From Anaeramoeba flamelloides (lineage: Eukaryota; Metamonada; Anaeramoebidae), in assembly GCA_027625915.1 (NCBI GenBank), contig JANTQA010000060.1, positions 3,844,001 through 3,908,000 of the forward strand: DNA of 64,000 nt, read 5' to 3'. The notes beneath the pieces are model-generated. The model searched no databases and was not told the DNA's origin. It saw only the letters and a list, made by a program, of their open reading frames with translations. Positions within the stretch are counted from its first letter, which is position 1. Each line of letters opens with the position of its first letter. Shown in pieces: positions 11,050 to 22,013 of the stretch. Made by a program: the position numbers and the translations under genes.

Positions 11050-14000
11050 TTAAGCAACAACAGCTTTTTCTAAAACTGGATAAAGTGCCCAGGTTGCAAT
11101 TCCACAAACATTTCCTTTTGTTTGGATTTTGATATATCCTTCATCTCCCCACCATGTTGACTATTATATTTATCAATAAAAATGAATATAAAACAAAAAA
11201 AACAAAACATAAAAATGAATAAAAAGCAAGAAAGCATAAACTAACAAAATAAAAGCCAAAACTTACCCAGGAATTCTTAACTAACCAATATTCATTATTA
11301 TCTTCTACTCCCCATCCAACTAAAAGTACGGCATGTACCAAATCGGGCCATCCGTTATGACAATTTTTATCATCTAAAACACCTGAAGAATAAAACATAA
11401 ATGCTTCAGAAACATCTGTAGAAACTGCTAAAGGACCCATTTGGTATAATGCCATTTTGACTGCATCTGTGTCTCCGCTGGTTATATTTAAATAATATTT
11501 TACTTTAGCATAATCGAGATCTTTATTAAAATTACAGTACCCTGCTTTACCGAGATATTTACCATAACTTTCCGTAGTGGCTAATCCATAGTCATGTGCA
11601 TATACAAATGCTCCATCTTGCCATCCTCCATTACAAGCATTATTATTATAAGCCCAAGAACAATCCATTAACTATTAATTTTATTATTAAATATATTTCA
11701 ATTGGTTTTATGAAAATACAAAAGATCATTTTAGAAATTTATTTAACATTTAATGAATATTTTTTATTAATTAAGATCCATTTAAGATTACAAAAATAAT
11801 GATAATAATTTGTTCAAGTTGTTTCATTTGTTTAAATTCCATAGAGTACAGGATAATCTGAGGGTTTTTTTTTTTAAATAGTAATTTTGGATCACAAAAT
11901 TTAATGATTTTCTAATCAATTATTTAAAACTCGTACATAAATCCTTTAGGCTTTTTTTTAATTTTATTTTGATTAGAAAGTGAAATTTTCCTAGCAAAAA
12001 CATGAAAAATTAAAAAAAAAACAAGCCGCGCTATGGTGCTATAAAACAACGAATTTAGAACTTTCTGTTTTTTTAAAAGGAATTAATTAATGAGTGGCAC
12101 AGGCCAAAATATCCAATCCCATTTAATAAATTTTAAAAAAAGTTAACCAAATTAAAATGTTAAATTGTTTACATATAAAAATACAAAAATTTATTTTTAA
12201 TATTTTAATGTATGATCGTCAAATCTAAAAACCAGAAATTTCAAAAACACCAGGAAATTATTTTTTATGATCAATTTCAAACATGTGTAAAAATTGTAAC
12301 ATTTCTTCCATTTTACAGATAAATATATAAATTATCGAGTGTACATACAGTTGAAATTGATATATTTATCTGTAAAATTGAGAATATATTTTCGAATTTT
12401 GACTAATCTTTTCAATTGATCAGAAAAAAGGAATTTCTGGGTTTTTGGTTTGATAGTTAGTTTAAAAAAATAATAAAAACCATTTTTTTATTTAGTTTTT
12501 TTTTTTTTTGATTCCAATAATTGTAATAATTATTTAAAAAATTAACTTAACAATCAAAAAATTATGGATTAACCTCAAAAGAAATAACATTTGCACAAAT
12601 TTGATATTTATTTTCCAATAACAAAAGTTATAAAAAAAAGATAAGTTTATGGTTTTTAAAGGTTTTTATTAGTATTTAATTTAAAATAAGGATAAAATCT
12701 TAAATATAAGAGATGAATTATATTTCTATTTTTCAACTTTACAAATTAATAGAATAATTCTGTTTTTAATCCTAAAAGTATAAAACTTTGGGAATACAAA
12801 TAACAGTGCTTTATTATTATGTGATGATCGCTTTATTCTTTTAAATTAAATCGTGACTTTATGAAAATATTTTCTTATTTAAATATTCAGAAATATTTTA
12901 AAAAGTTCTCATGACTAATCTTTTCTTTTACAATGATGAGAAGATGAGGAAAAATAATTATTTTTGTTAAAATCGTTATACTAAACTATTTTCCAGTCAA
13001 AGTGGCCCAGTTATAGTTGAGTACATATGTTTAAAGGATTTGAATGGATATTAAAAGAAGCAATTTAATTTTGGAAATTCCAAAATTGAAATCTGTTTTT
13101 TTCGCATTTTACTTGCTTTTTTTTTGCAATTTTTTTTTAAAACCGAATTGTTTTGCAAATTTTTTTTATTTCAAGATCAATAGTCGCTGTTTAAAAACAT
13201 TTTTTTTTAATGGTATTGAAAGTGTGAAAATTATTTTAGAAAAATCATACTGATTGATTTCTAGTGGAATTTTCTTTGATTTTCAATTAAAGATCAAAAG
13301 GTGAACCTTGTTATTTTGTTAAATGGATTTTTCAAATAGAGACTACAAATACCAACACACTTCATTTGGAGACTTGATTTCAAAAAGAAAAGTATGGAAA
13401 ATGGGGTGAAAAATGTTTCATATTTATTATTCAAATACCAGAAGAAGTTCAAAACGAACATTGTTGTTTTTCTCAATAAGACCCTAAGATTTTTATTTTT
13501 TCAATTTTTAAGAAAATATATTGGTTTATTAGTTTTATTTTAGACGAATATCAACAATTCTTTGATGTATATTATTCTACAAATTTTTTTATTTGTTCTG
13601 AAAAGTTCAAGAATAAAAAATAATTGAAATATAGAAATTTTTTTCCTGCTCCCTTTTACAAAAACAAAGTTTATTTGTTTGTGTTAAAAATAAAAAGTTT
13701 AATTTGAATAATTTTCTAAAAAATCAATTCAAGCAATGAAAAAAAGTTGGAAAAAATAACCCGAAAATTTTCATTGCTTTGGATTTCATCAGCGAAATGA
13801 TTTGCAAGATCATTACAGATAACAATTAACATTCCCCTCAATAAAGTTAAAGACTTTTCATACAGATAAAAAATGAAATTTATTAAGAGAGATTTGTAAT
13901 TCTCTCTTCTTAGAAATCGAAAAATACGAAAAAAATTCAAAAGATAAAAAAAATAAAAAAATTATAATTACATTTTGCTCAGAAAATAAAAGCATTTTTC

Positions 14001-17000
14001 CAGTTTTTAAATAATTGGCAGACTCAATAGCACCAGTTGATCTATGTGTAAAAAGAAAAATAATTTTTTTTTTTAAGGATAGTGGGATTATTGTTATATT
14101 TTTATAAAAATATATAATAAATATAATTAAAAATCATTCAAGAAAAAATTTAAATAGAGATTTCTTACGAGAAACTCCAACAACTTCCGCATACAACTTG
14201 ATCTTTGACGACTGAAACAGCACCATAATCAATCCAATTAAAAGAAGTAGGCAAATCTTGAGAGTTCATTGATGATTTAAATTCTTTTTGGAGATGAGGG
14301 AACATATTTTTTTCTTGTCTATTTTGATGAGAATTTTTTCTTGTTAACATATTGTGGATTTCATCTGTATTTAAATCCGCAAAGTGGTTGATCGAAAGTT
14401 TGTAACCTAAGTTTTTTTTGTTTGTTTCTCTGATGAATTCAGAATTTTTATGAAAGTTGTCAAATTTTTGTTCTTCTTCAGATTCGTTTTCGTATTCTTT
14501 TGAATGCTTACTTTTGAAATGATGGAAATCATTTTCTGAAATTGCTCGACTGCCTTGAGGGAAAATATATTGCATATCAAGAATATGGAAACCGTGGGTT
14601 TTTTCTGAATCTCGTTCAATGACGCTCTTTTTTTGACAAATTTTAGGTAAATCAAAGGCGCTGCTATCATATTTGTTTGGTGTGTATTCAAGATAATCCA
14701 TGTAGTAGTGATCAATATGAGATCCGCCAATTGAGTTATAACCCTGTAAGGCATATTGTACAGGAGTTAAATTATCGGAATGGAGAACATAATAATTGTA
14801 AACTAAAGTCTTTCCTGTTTCTGTTCGCGAATATTGGAAATTGTTACATTTTTTTCCTTTGACATAACTTATTCCAGCGTATTCAAATAATGTGATGTTT
14901 GGGAAATAGTTGATTAAATTATTTGAATTATGGCCTTCAAGTAAACACACCTGCTTATCAAGTTCAATTTCTACTTGATAAAATTTGTTTTCATTTAAAT
15001 AATAGATATCAGTTGCTAGTCCATTATAGTAGTCAAGTCTAAGTCCTATATTTTTTTTTTTTTTGATAATATTTATTATTTCATTAGACAAATAATTAAC
15101 AAAATGAAATTATTTTTTTTTTTTTTGATATATTAAACGGTGAGTTTTTAATTCCTCTTATTTTCTGTTCAGTTTTTTTTAATTTAAAAGAATTGAGTAA
15201 AATCTTTGATTTTTCTCTATTTTTTTGAATTCTGGAAAAGTGTCGTTAGGTTTTCTCGAGTTTTCTGTTTATTTGGAAAATCGATAGATTTTCGTTAGGT
15301 TTTTTTTTACTTTTTGAAATAAAATAGAAAACCTCAAGAAAACCTAGGCACTCTACGGCACTTGACACTCTAAGTTAAGCTTTTTTGAATCTTTGAAATT
15401 AAAAAAAACCTTCTTAAATTTTCTATTTATTTCTCAAATTAACAAAAAGCTAGGCACTCTATGGTACTTCCCTAATTCCTAAACTTGTATTTAGAAATTT
15501 TTTACAAGATTCAAACATAGCTTTATTATCTACGACAGCTAATAAAGATATTGAATCTTGTTTATTCATAATATTAAAAATATTATTATTTTTTCAAATA
15601 ATTAAAAAATATTTATTTTTTTTAATTTCAGAAATCAAGATTTTACGATTATTTCCATATGCTGGGCAGTTCCAGAGGAAAATATCCAAATCAAAAATTG
15701 TTTTTATTTTTTTGTTTTTTTGTTTTCCCTTAATAAAAAAAACTTTTTTTATAACATCTATAAAACATTTTTATAACAAAAGTTCCTTTTATATGATGAT
15801 TTTTACAATATTTTTTGAAAATTATTCTTGTAACACGATTATAACAGGTTACAAATTTTATAACACATTTTATAACAAACATTCATGTTATAAAGGTTGT
15901 TATTATAAAATTTTATAACATTTTAAACGTTTATAACACCTTTATAACACGTTTATAACATGTTAATAAAAACTTTTTTTTATTAGGGTTGTCAATGAAA
16001 CCCTTCAATTTTAAATCAAATAAAAATGGTTACTTGAAATACAGCTGTTTATAAAAAGTATGTACTAAAAGTTTTAAAAAGCATTACCCAAACTGTTTAC
16101 AATATGTGAACCAAACAGTTTGATCAACAACTTTTAAAACTTTTAGTACCCACTTGATTAAAATGGCTATTGTTTTTTTTTTTCAAAAATATTTTATGTT
16201 AATAATTTAATAAAAGTGTGAGAAATAAGTCGGTTTTAAAAAGGTTTGTTCAAAAGGTAATCAAGTAGTGTGTTATAAAATGGTTCTTCTGGAAAATTTT
16301 CAGCTGTTTTCTAGATACGGTTAATTGATAAATAAAAAAGAAAAAAATTTTCATTCATCTTTCCAAAAAATGTTTCAAAATGAGTAAAGTCATGATCCAA
16401 CTCTACACTTTTGTGAATTAGTTGTGTTCTGATTTTCCTTTTGAAATCGAACTTTAATGATTTATTTGAATACCTTTTTTTTTTTGTTGAAGCTGAAAAA
16501 AAAATTTTTTCTTTTTTATTTATCAATTAACCGTATCTAGAAAACAGCTGAAAATTTTACAGAAGAACCATTTTATAACACACTACTTGATTACTTTTTG
16601 TTTACACCTTTTTAAAACCGACTTATTTTTTTCTTTTTTTTACGATTACCATGAAAAGAATGGTGAAACCTTCAAAAATACTCATTATTAAAAAAGTATG
16701 GACTCAAAGTTTTAAAAAAGCATTAACCAAACTGATTAAAATATGTAACCTAACCAGTTTGATCAACCAACTTATAAAAACTTTTAGACATACTTTTTAT
16801 AAAAGGCTTTTCCAATTTGACTTTTTTTTATCTTTTTTGTTTTTTAATTTAAAGCTAGATTATGATAAATTAAAATAAATACTTTTGAAATTTAAAACCT
16901 TTTTTGAGCAATAAAAAGAGATCCTTTGGTGATTGCTAAAAATAATTTTTTAATCAAGGAATTGTAAATTCTATAAAAAAGAAAAAAAAAAAATGAACAA

Positions 17001-17364
17001 TTTAAGAAGAAGGTAGTACAATTCAAAATCACTTACAACACTTCAAGAAACAAAGCAAAGAAAATTTTAAAAAAAAAAAATTAAAAAGTAAATTATTGAC
17101 TCGTGGATTTTAAAAGCCTGAAAAAGAGAATAAAAAAAAAAATTAAAAGAAAAAAGAAAAAAATTTACTTTGTTTTGTTGCATCACGATTAATTGTAATT
17201 GGTTCAACAATATCAGCTGTTTCATAAGGAATTCTCCAAACACCTTTAACCATATAAGTGTCGGCAATTACAGGAAGTGATGGCGTTGCCAAATCATTAT
17301 TAGAAGCTAAGTCACAACTAATAGCGCAAAATAGAATGAAAAAAAAGAATAAAATTTGTTTCAT
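11050..17364 (-). CDS. Secreted papain-family (C1A) cysteine protease with N-terminal extension, five exons
   Basis: Exons on the minus strand: 17364-17169, 15045-14169, 14041-13972, 11671-11267 and 11160-11050. All joins are GT-AG and in phase, giving 552 residues. A hydrophobic signal peptide (MKQILFFFFILFCAIS) is followed by a roughly 190-residue domain typical of cfaD and 26/29-kDa digestive proteinases (motifs RLDYYNG, YNSIGGSHIDHYYMDY). Next come an I29-like propeptide (FHHFKSKHSKEY..INHFADL) and the mature enzyme. Catalytic residues are all present: the oxyanion Gln in VKDQ, Cys353 in GSCWSF, His494 in LVHAVLLVGWG and Asn514 in KNSW. The enzyme should be active, either lysosomal or secreted for digestion of food. 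Introns are 2123, 127, 2300 and 106 bp; the two large ones carry transposon relics. Length agrees with the family (about 550). Confidence 0.95.
12218..12455. repeat. Short TIR element (MITE-like), 238 bp
   Basis: The ends are inverted copies: TCAAATCTAAAAACCAGAAA on the left and TTTCTGGGTTTTTGGTTTGA on the right. A second inner pair, TTTTACAGATAAATATAT and ATATATTTATCTGTAAAA (12313-12380), makes a central hairpin. There is no coding capacity. Confidence 0.7.
12994..13665 (+). mobile_element. Non-autonomous mariner-like element, copy 1
   Basis: The left end CAGTCAAAGTGGCCCAG resembles Tc1/mariner termini. The whole unit aligns in direct orientation with 55027-55695, sharing ATGTTTAAAG, the TTTTATTTCAAGATCAATAGTC region, ATAGAGACTACAAATACCAA and the CGAACATTGTTGTTTTTCTC block. 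The right terminus of this copy has decayed. No transposase is present. Confidence 0.65.
15170..15470. repeat. Hairpin-module cluster 3
   Basis: It contains the AATTGAGTAAAATCTTTGAT half-module near 15185, an AAATAAAATAGAAAACCTC type module (about 15247-15347), the linker GCACTCTACGGCAC at 15348-15361 and a variant GCACTCTATGGTAC near 15450. Confidence 0.75.
15478..15695 (-). mobile_element. LINE 3'-end fragment (reverse transcriptase C-terminal tail)
   Basis: The minus strand reads DLDIFLWNCPAYGNNRKIL, with a downstream tail (NKQDSISLLAVVDNKAMFES, KKFLNTSLG). This closely parallels the tail of the larger LINE relic at 40473-40860 (HFLWKGSAYENNRKIWI, DSNFLLTLVGNKLIFDSL). It is a short decayed fragment, not a gene. 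Confidence 0.6.
15727..15988 (+). repeat. ATAACA-rich MITE, copy 1
   Basis: The ends read CCCTTAATAAAAAAAACTTT and, inverted, CCCTAATAAAAAAAAGTTTT. The interior is full of TTATAACA/TGTTATAA words that are complementary to each other. It matches the copy at 21358-21616 in inverted orientation. No coding capacity. Confidence 0.75.
16045..16150. repeat. Palindromic repeat, left copy
   Basis: It is an imperfect palindrome: GTACTAAAAGTTTTAAAA on the left and TTTTAAAACTTTTAGTAC on the right, around AAACTGTTTACAATATGTG. A direct, diverged copy lies at 16692-16800, so the two bracket the foldback element between them. Confidence 0.7.
16221..16633. mobile_element. Foldback element with about 130 bp arms
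   Basis: Arms 16221-16350 and 16502-16633 are inverted copies that appear more than 90% identical by eye. Shared blocks include AAGTAGTGTGTTATAAAATG, GGTTCTTCTG and CAGCTGTTTTCTAGATACGG. The 150 bp spacer has no recognisable content. The open frame on the minus strand here is produced by the arms and spacer and resembles no protein. Confidence 0.8.
16692..16800. repeat. Palindromic repeat, right copy
   Basis: This is a direct, diverged copy of 16045-16150 (shared words AAAGTTTTAAAAAAGCATTA, AATATGTAAC, CAGTTTGATCAAC). It is also imperfectly palindromic. Confidence 0.65.
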
Positions 17365-17526
17365 TACAAAGGATAAAGAAGAAAAAAATGAAATTGTACA
17401 AGCTCGAGTGTTTTTTGAGTTTTAGTTGGGAAGTGATCAACAAATTTATAAGTTACCCAGAAGTCCCTTTTTGAAATCCAATTTTTCTAACACACCAAAT
17501 CTTCCTGGAAATAGAAACAATACAAA

Positions 17527-18142
17527 GTAAAAAATATGTATGTTCATATTTTAAGGTTTACAATCACTGAAATGATATAAAAAGAAAATCTTGTGTATGG
17601 TGTGAGGATACGTTATTGTGATTATTAACTGATCTATCTTCAACTTGGTATGGGATTTAATAGTGGTTCAAAATGATACTTTTTGACAATTTTTTTATTT
17701 TTTTTCTACACACAGTATTGAAGAGTGTAATAATTAATAGACTGGAACCTCAGTAATAAAAAAAATATGGTTTGTGGGTTGTTGATTGAAATTTTTAATT
17801 AGGCTTGGTTTTATTTCAGATCTTGTAAAAAACAATTTTTTTATCCTTTTGTTATTTGACAAAAAAGAAATTAAAATTTTCTTTTCCAATACATAAAATT
17901 CTAAATTTTTTCTTAAACAACTTTGAATGTATTAATCTTAAATTCTTCAATACTGATTTTAGAAAAAAAATAAAAAAATTGTCAAAAATTATCATTTTGA
18001 ACCACTATTAAATCCCATACCAAGTTGAAGATAGATCAGTTAATAATCAATAATAACATGTACTCACACCATACACAAGATTTTCTTTTTATATCATTTC
18101 AGTGATTGTAAACCTTAAAATATGAACTTACATATTTTTTAC
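17527..18142. mobile_element. Foldback element with about 185 bp arms
   Basis: Arms 17527-17715 and 17958-18142 are inverted copies, both containing GTAAAAAATATGTA, TTTACAATCACTGAAATGAT, AAAATCTTGTGTATGGTGTG and CTTCAACTTGGTATGGGATT. The 240 bp centre has no open frame of note. It lies 160 bp upstream of the protease start codon. Confidence 0.8.
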
Positions 18143-20384
18143 AATTTATTTTTTTTGTTCGACGAGGTAATTTGATTTAATAGATCGAAAGTATACCAAA
18201 CACCAAATCAATATTAAAGATAATATTGAAATTTGAAGTGAAATTGTAAATCATAAATAATATAAGTATGAAATTTTTCATATTTTTTATCATTTTTCTA
18301 GAGTTGTTTTATTATTTTGTAATGTAAAATTATTCTCAAAAAACAACTCGGTTTTTTTGGGATAGAGAAGTTAAATAAACCCCAATTCGAAATTTTTAAC
18401 ACACCAAAAATCGATTTGTGAAAAAAAAAACTTATTTAATCAATTCAAGAAGATGTACCAAATTAGAACCATTTACTAATTGAAACGTTAACACCTTTTT
18501 ATAAATCACAATACTCATAAAACAATAAATAAATAATTATCAATACAAATAAATCATTTGTGTGTTGAAAATTTTGGAGAGAGCTAAACAAAAAAATACA
18601 TTAGTAAATTTGTTTAAATTCTATTAGGAATATTGATCGATCAAAGGTTAGATACTACAAACTAATTTTTTTTAAGTTCTTCTATTTGGATGGAACTCAA
18701 CTTTAACCTAATATCAATGTTTGTAAAAAAATTTGATCCAACGAAACAAATTACATAATTCAAACAATGAAATGAAAACAGAAACTAAAAGATGAAAAAA
18801 TGATTTTCTTTAGTACAAAAATCAAAATTATCTCCAATTTCAATAAAATTGTTTTATTGTGATTGTTTGGAAGGTTTTAGCTGTGTGTAAAATTTTGAAT
18901 TTTTGTTTATTGGAAAATTAATTATAAGAATTTAATTTTGAATAGTAGAACTTTAAGAAATCAACACCATTTTTAATTATTGTTTATCCGGGTTTCTTAG
19001 ATCATTTATTGTAAGTTTTCAATAAAAAAGAAACATTTTTTTTATTTTGAAACATCTATTTATAAAGTTGAATGAATTATTTTAACTATAGTAAATGTAA
19101 AATTTTGAGATTTTTTATTTTTTGTATTCAAATAAATTTCTCAATTGAGTAAATGATTTAAATACAAGTGTGATATTTTGTTTACATATATCAACTTTTA
19201 AAGTACTGATTACTCTTAATATCTATATCAATATATATTGGAAGATTATGAATTAGAGGAACTAAAAACTGATAATAATAATATCAATTTTTTTTTTGTT
19301 GTAATTGATATCTATATATATATATATATGTATATATAATTTAGATACATTTAATCACATTTTAGTACACTATTATCTGTATAAAAATATCAGATTGAAA
19401 AAAAATAAAATAGGGCTAAAAAAGTATTATAAATATGCTGAATTAGGGATTTCTCAAAAAAAATCCTTAATCACCTATATTATAGGGATTTATCAGTTAT
19501 TTTTAATCTAAAAAAACTATCAATCTGTTAAAACTTTTTCACATTAAAGTAGATGGTTTTGTTTTTGTAATGAAATGTTAATATCTAGGAATTGATAAAA
19601 AAAAAACAATAATAATAATTTATAAAATTATTCAAGAATGTTGAATGATTCTAAATATTGATTAAACATTAAAAATCGAACCAAAATATCCAAAACAAAT
19701 TACTGTGAAATTTGATCCAAAAAAGAAACAATTCTAAACAAAGTTGAAAAAGTATAAGATTCTTTCAAATATATATAAATGTTTTTGTCAAAAAAAACTC
19801 ACAGATAAGGTAAAATTTGTAATGCTGAAATCAATATTAATTAGTCAATTATTCTTTGGGGTTGTCATTTTTAAACTAAATAAAAATGATTTTAACTAAT
19901 AGGTGTTTGGATAAATTAAAAATTAAATCAATTATAAAAAAGTAAACCTTACTCTACTCAGAATAATTGAGAAAAATGAAAGAAAAATTGATCAAATTAG
20001 AATCTCAATATATAAAAGAAGATATATCTTAAAAATAAAGTAGAATTTATGCTATTTGAAGGCATTTTATATAAATTTATTTTTCCAAAATAAAATGATG
20101 AAAATATTAAATGGGAAATAGATAATTTAAAATTATTAAATGTATATCTGAATATTTTTAGACAAAATTTAATTTTAAAATAATTATGAATAGAAATATC
20201 TTGAATACCTGATTATTATTAGATACCATATTAAAATGAATGAACCACTGTGACTCAAAGTTTTGCTGAGTGTCTACAATGTCTATAACTCCCACTTTAA
20301 TTCTTTTTTTGTTTTATTCCAAAAATCTTATGTTTTCATAATCAAAATAAAAATTAAAAAAAAATTAATGCAGATTATCTATAA

Positions 20385-20640
20385 TTCAAAAGATTAGGGA
20401 AAAATCTTTGTTTTTCTAGAATTCTTTTAAATGTTGGAAAAGACAAAGGTAGCTTTCTTTTAATTTAAGAAATAAACTTAAAATTAAATAAAATTTCGGT
20501 TTATTTCTATAATTATTAAAAATCCACATTTGGGTTTTCTTAAGGTTAGTTGCTTTATTTTCGAAAATATATTGTTTTTCCAAATAAACAGAAAACTCAA
20601 GAAGTGCAAAAAGTGATTTTTTAATTCTTTTTTTGTTTTT
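20385..20640. repeat. Hairpin-module cluster 4, decayed
   Basis: It contains a degenerate TTCAAAAGATTAGG / CTAGAATTCTTTTAAA palindrome (about 20386-20440), the AATTTAAGAAATAAACTTAA / TTCGGTTTATTTCTATAATT module (about 20460-20520) and AAATAAACAGAAAACTCAAG. The GTGCC linker is not preserved. Confidence 0.6.
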
Positions 20641-21357
20641 TTTTTATTTTGAAAATAAAATCTTTTTCAAACAAAAGGGTATACCTCTCAATTAATCAAT
20701 ACGATTGAATTTGATTTGTAATAAGATAATCACTTATTGGTGATTTGCATTTTTATTATTCATTTTTTCATTTTTTGTTTTTTTATTTTTAGATATTGAA
20801 CAGTTGGAAAATGAAAAAACAAGATAAGAAGAAAACAATTTGGAAATAATCCGCCAGTATAAAAATGGAAAAAGTTTAAGTTTGATTTCAAATGAGATAG
20901 AAAGTTGGAATTAAGAAAGATCATTCTTTAATTGATGAATGTGACTAAGAAAAGAGAAAATCAATAGAAAAAAACAATATCAAGAAAAATACAGATGAAT
21001 TGCTGCTTTATCTTTAAAACAAGACTTTAAAGAACAAAAATTAGAAGTGTAAAGAGTTATCAATAACGAGTAAAGAACTTTTTACCAATTAACCTTATTC
21101 AACGGCTGTTATTGATTTTATAATTTTTTTTCCCTACAATTCACAAAACGAGATTTCTCATTTCAAATAAAATGTCACATCAATTTTTAAAATATTTAAT
21201 TTTAATTTTTATTGTTTTGTTTTAATGAGTTTTAAATATTCAGTTGGGTATTTTTTTTTATATTTTTAGAATGATACTACAATTAATTTGATTTAATTAT
21301 GAATAATTCTTGAAATTTCTGTGCCCTTTTATTTGAAAAAGATTTTATATCTATTTT

Positions 21358-21616
21358 CCCTAATAAAAAATTTTTTTTATAACATGTTATAAACGTGTTG
21401 TAAAGGTGTTATAAACGTTAAAAATGTTATAAATTTTTATAATAAAAATTATTATAACATAAATCTTTGTTATAAAATGTGTTATAAAAATTGTAACATG
21501 TTATAATCCTGTTATAAGAGTATTTTTTTAAAAAATATCGAAAAAATCATCATTTAAAAGGAAATTTTGTTATAAAAAGGTTATATAGATGTTATAAAAA
21601 AATTTTTTTATTAGGA
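21358..21616 (-). repeat. ATAACA-rich MITE, copy 2 (inverted)
   Basis: It runs from CCCTAATAAAAAATTTTTTT to AAATTTTTTTATTAGGA, with complementary TGTTATAAA and TTATAACA words throughout. It is the reverse complement counterpart of 15727-15988, including the shared block ATCATCATTTAAAAGG / CTTTTATATGATGAT. Confidence 0.75.
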
Positions 21617-22013
21617 TTTTAAAATTAAAAAAAAAAATTAAAAAAAATCTAACTGCTACAAGATGAAATTAATTTCCTCACTTCAAAATAAAACAAAAAA
21701 ATTCAATATTTTTATTCTCTAAAAATCAAAATATCCAATAACAATGAAATATTGAATTAACTTAAAAAATATCATAAATTTTCATCAAAGTCATCAAGTT
21801 AATGTAAACATACACATAAATAAATACCAAATATACTATAATATCTGATTCTTATGTTATATATGTATGTCTGTATATATCCATAATTAAAAAAAATAAA
21901 AATATATCAATTATCCACACTTTAATAGATATAATAAATGAATGAATATAAATATCAATAATAAAATACATAAATATAAATCTGAGTATGGGACAATGAT
22001 AATAATTTGAAAA

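Larger units (their letters stand above)
11672..13971 (-). other. 2.3 kb intron 3 of the protease gene
   Basis: The donor is GTAATT at 13971 and the acceptor AATAG ends at 11672. It splits the protease between SEQN and LMDCSWAY. It holds a 238 bp TIR element (12218-12455) and a 670 bp mariner-like element (12994-13665). The rest, about 1.4 kb, shows nothing recognisable. Confidence 0.85.
15046..17168 (-). other. 2.1 kb intron 1 of the protease gene
   Basis: The donor GTAAAT is at 17168 and the acceptor ATATAG ends at 15046, in phase 1. Contents in order along the plus strand: a hairpin-module cluster, a LINE 3'-end fragment, a 262 bp ATAACA-rich MITE, a palindrome, a 413 bp foldback element and a second copy of the palindrome. 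Almost the whole intron is repeat. Confidence 0.85.
18143..22013. other. Intergenic region upstream of the protease and downstream of the SMP gene
   Basis: About 3.9 kb of AT-rich sequence without a supported gene. It includes TA microsatellite near 19312-19340, a hairpin-module cluster (20385-20640) and an ATAACA MITE (21358-21616). The rest shows nothing recognisable on either strand. Confidence 0.55.

Noticed and set aside
13716-13940. 74-codon minus-strand frame inside a protease intron
   Set aside because: It lies in an intron proven by the protease exons on both sides, and resembles nothing.
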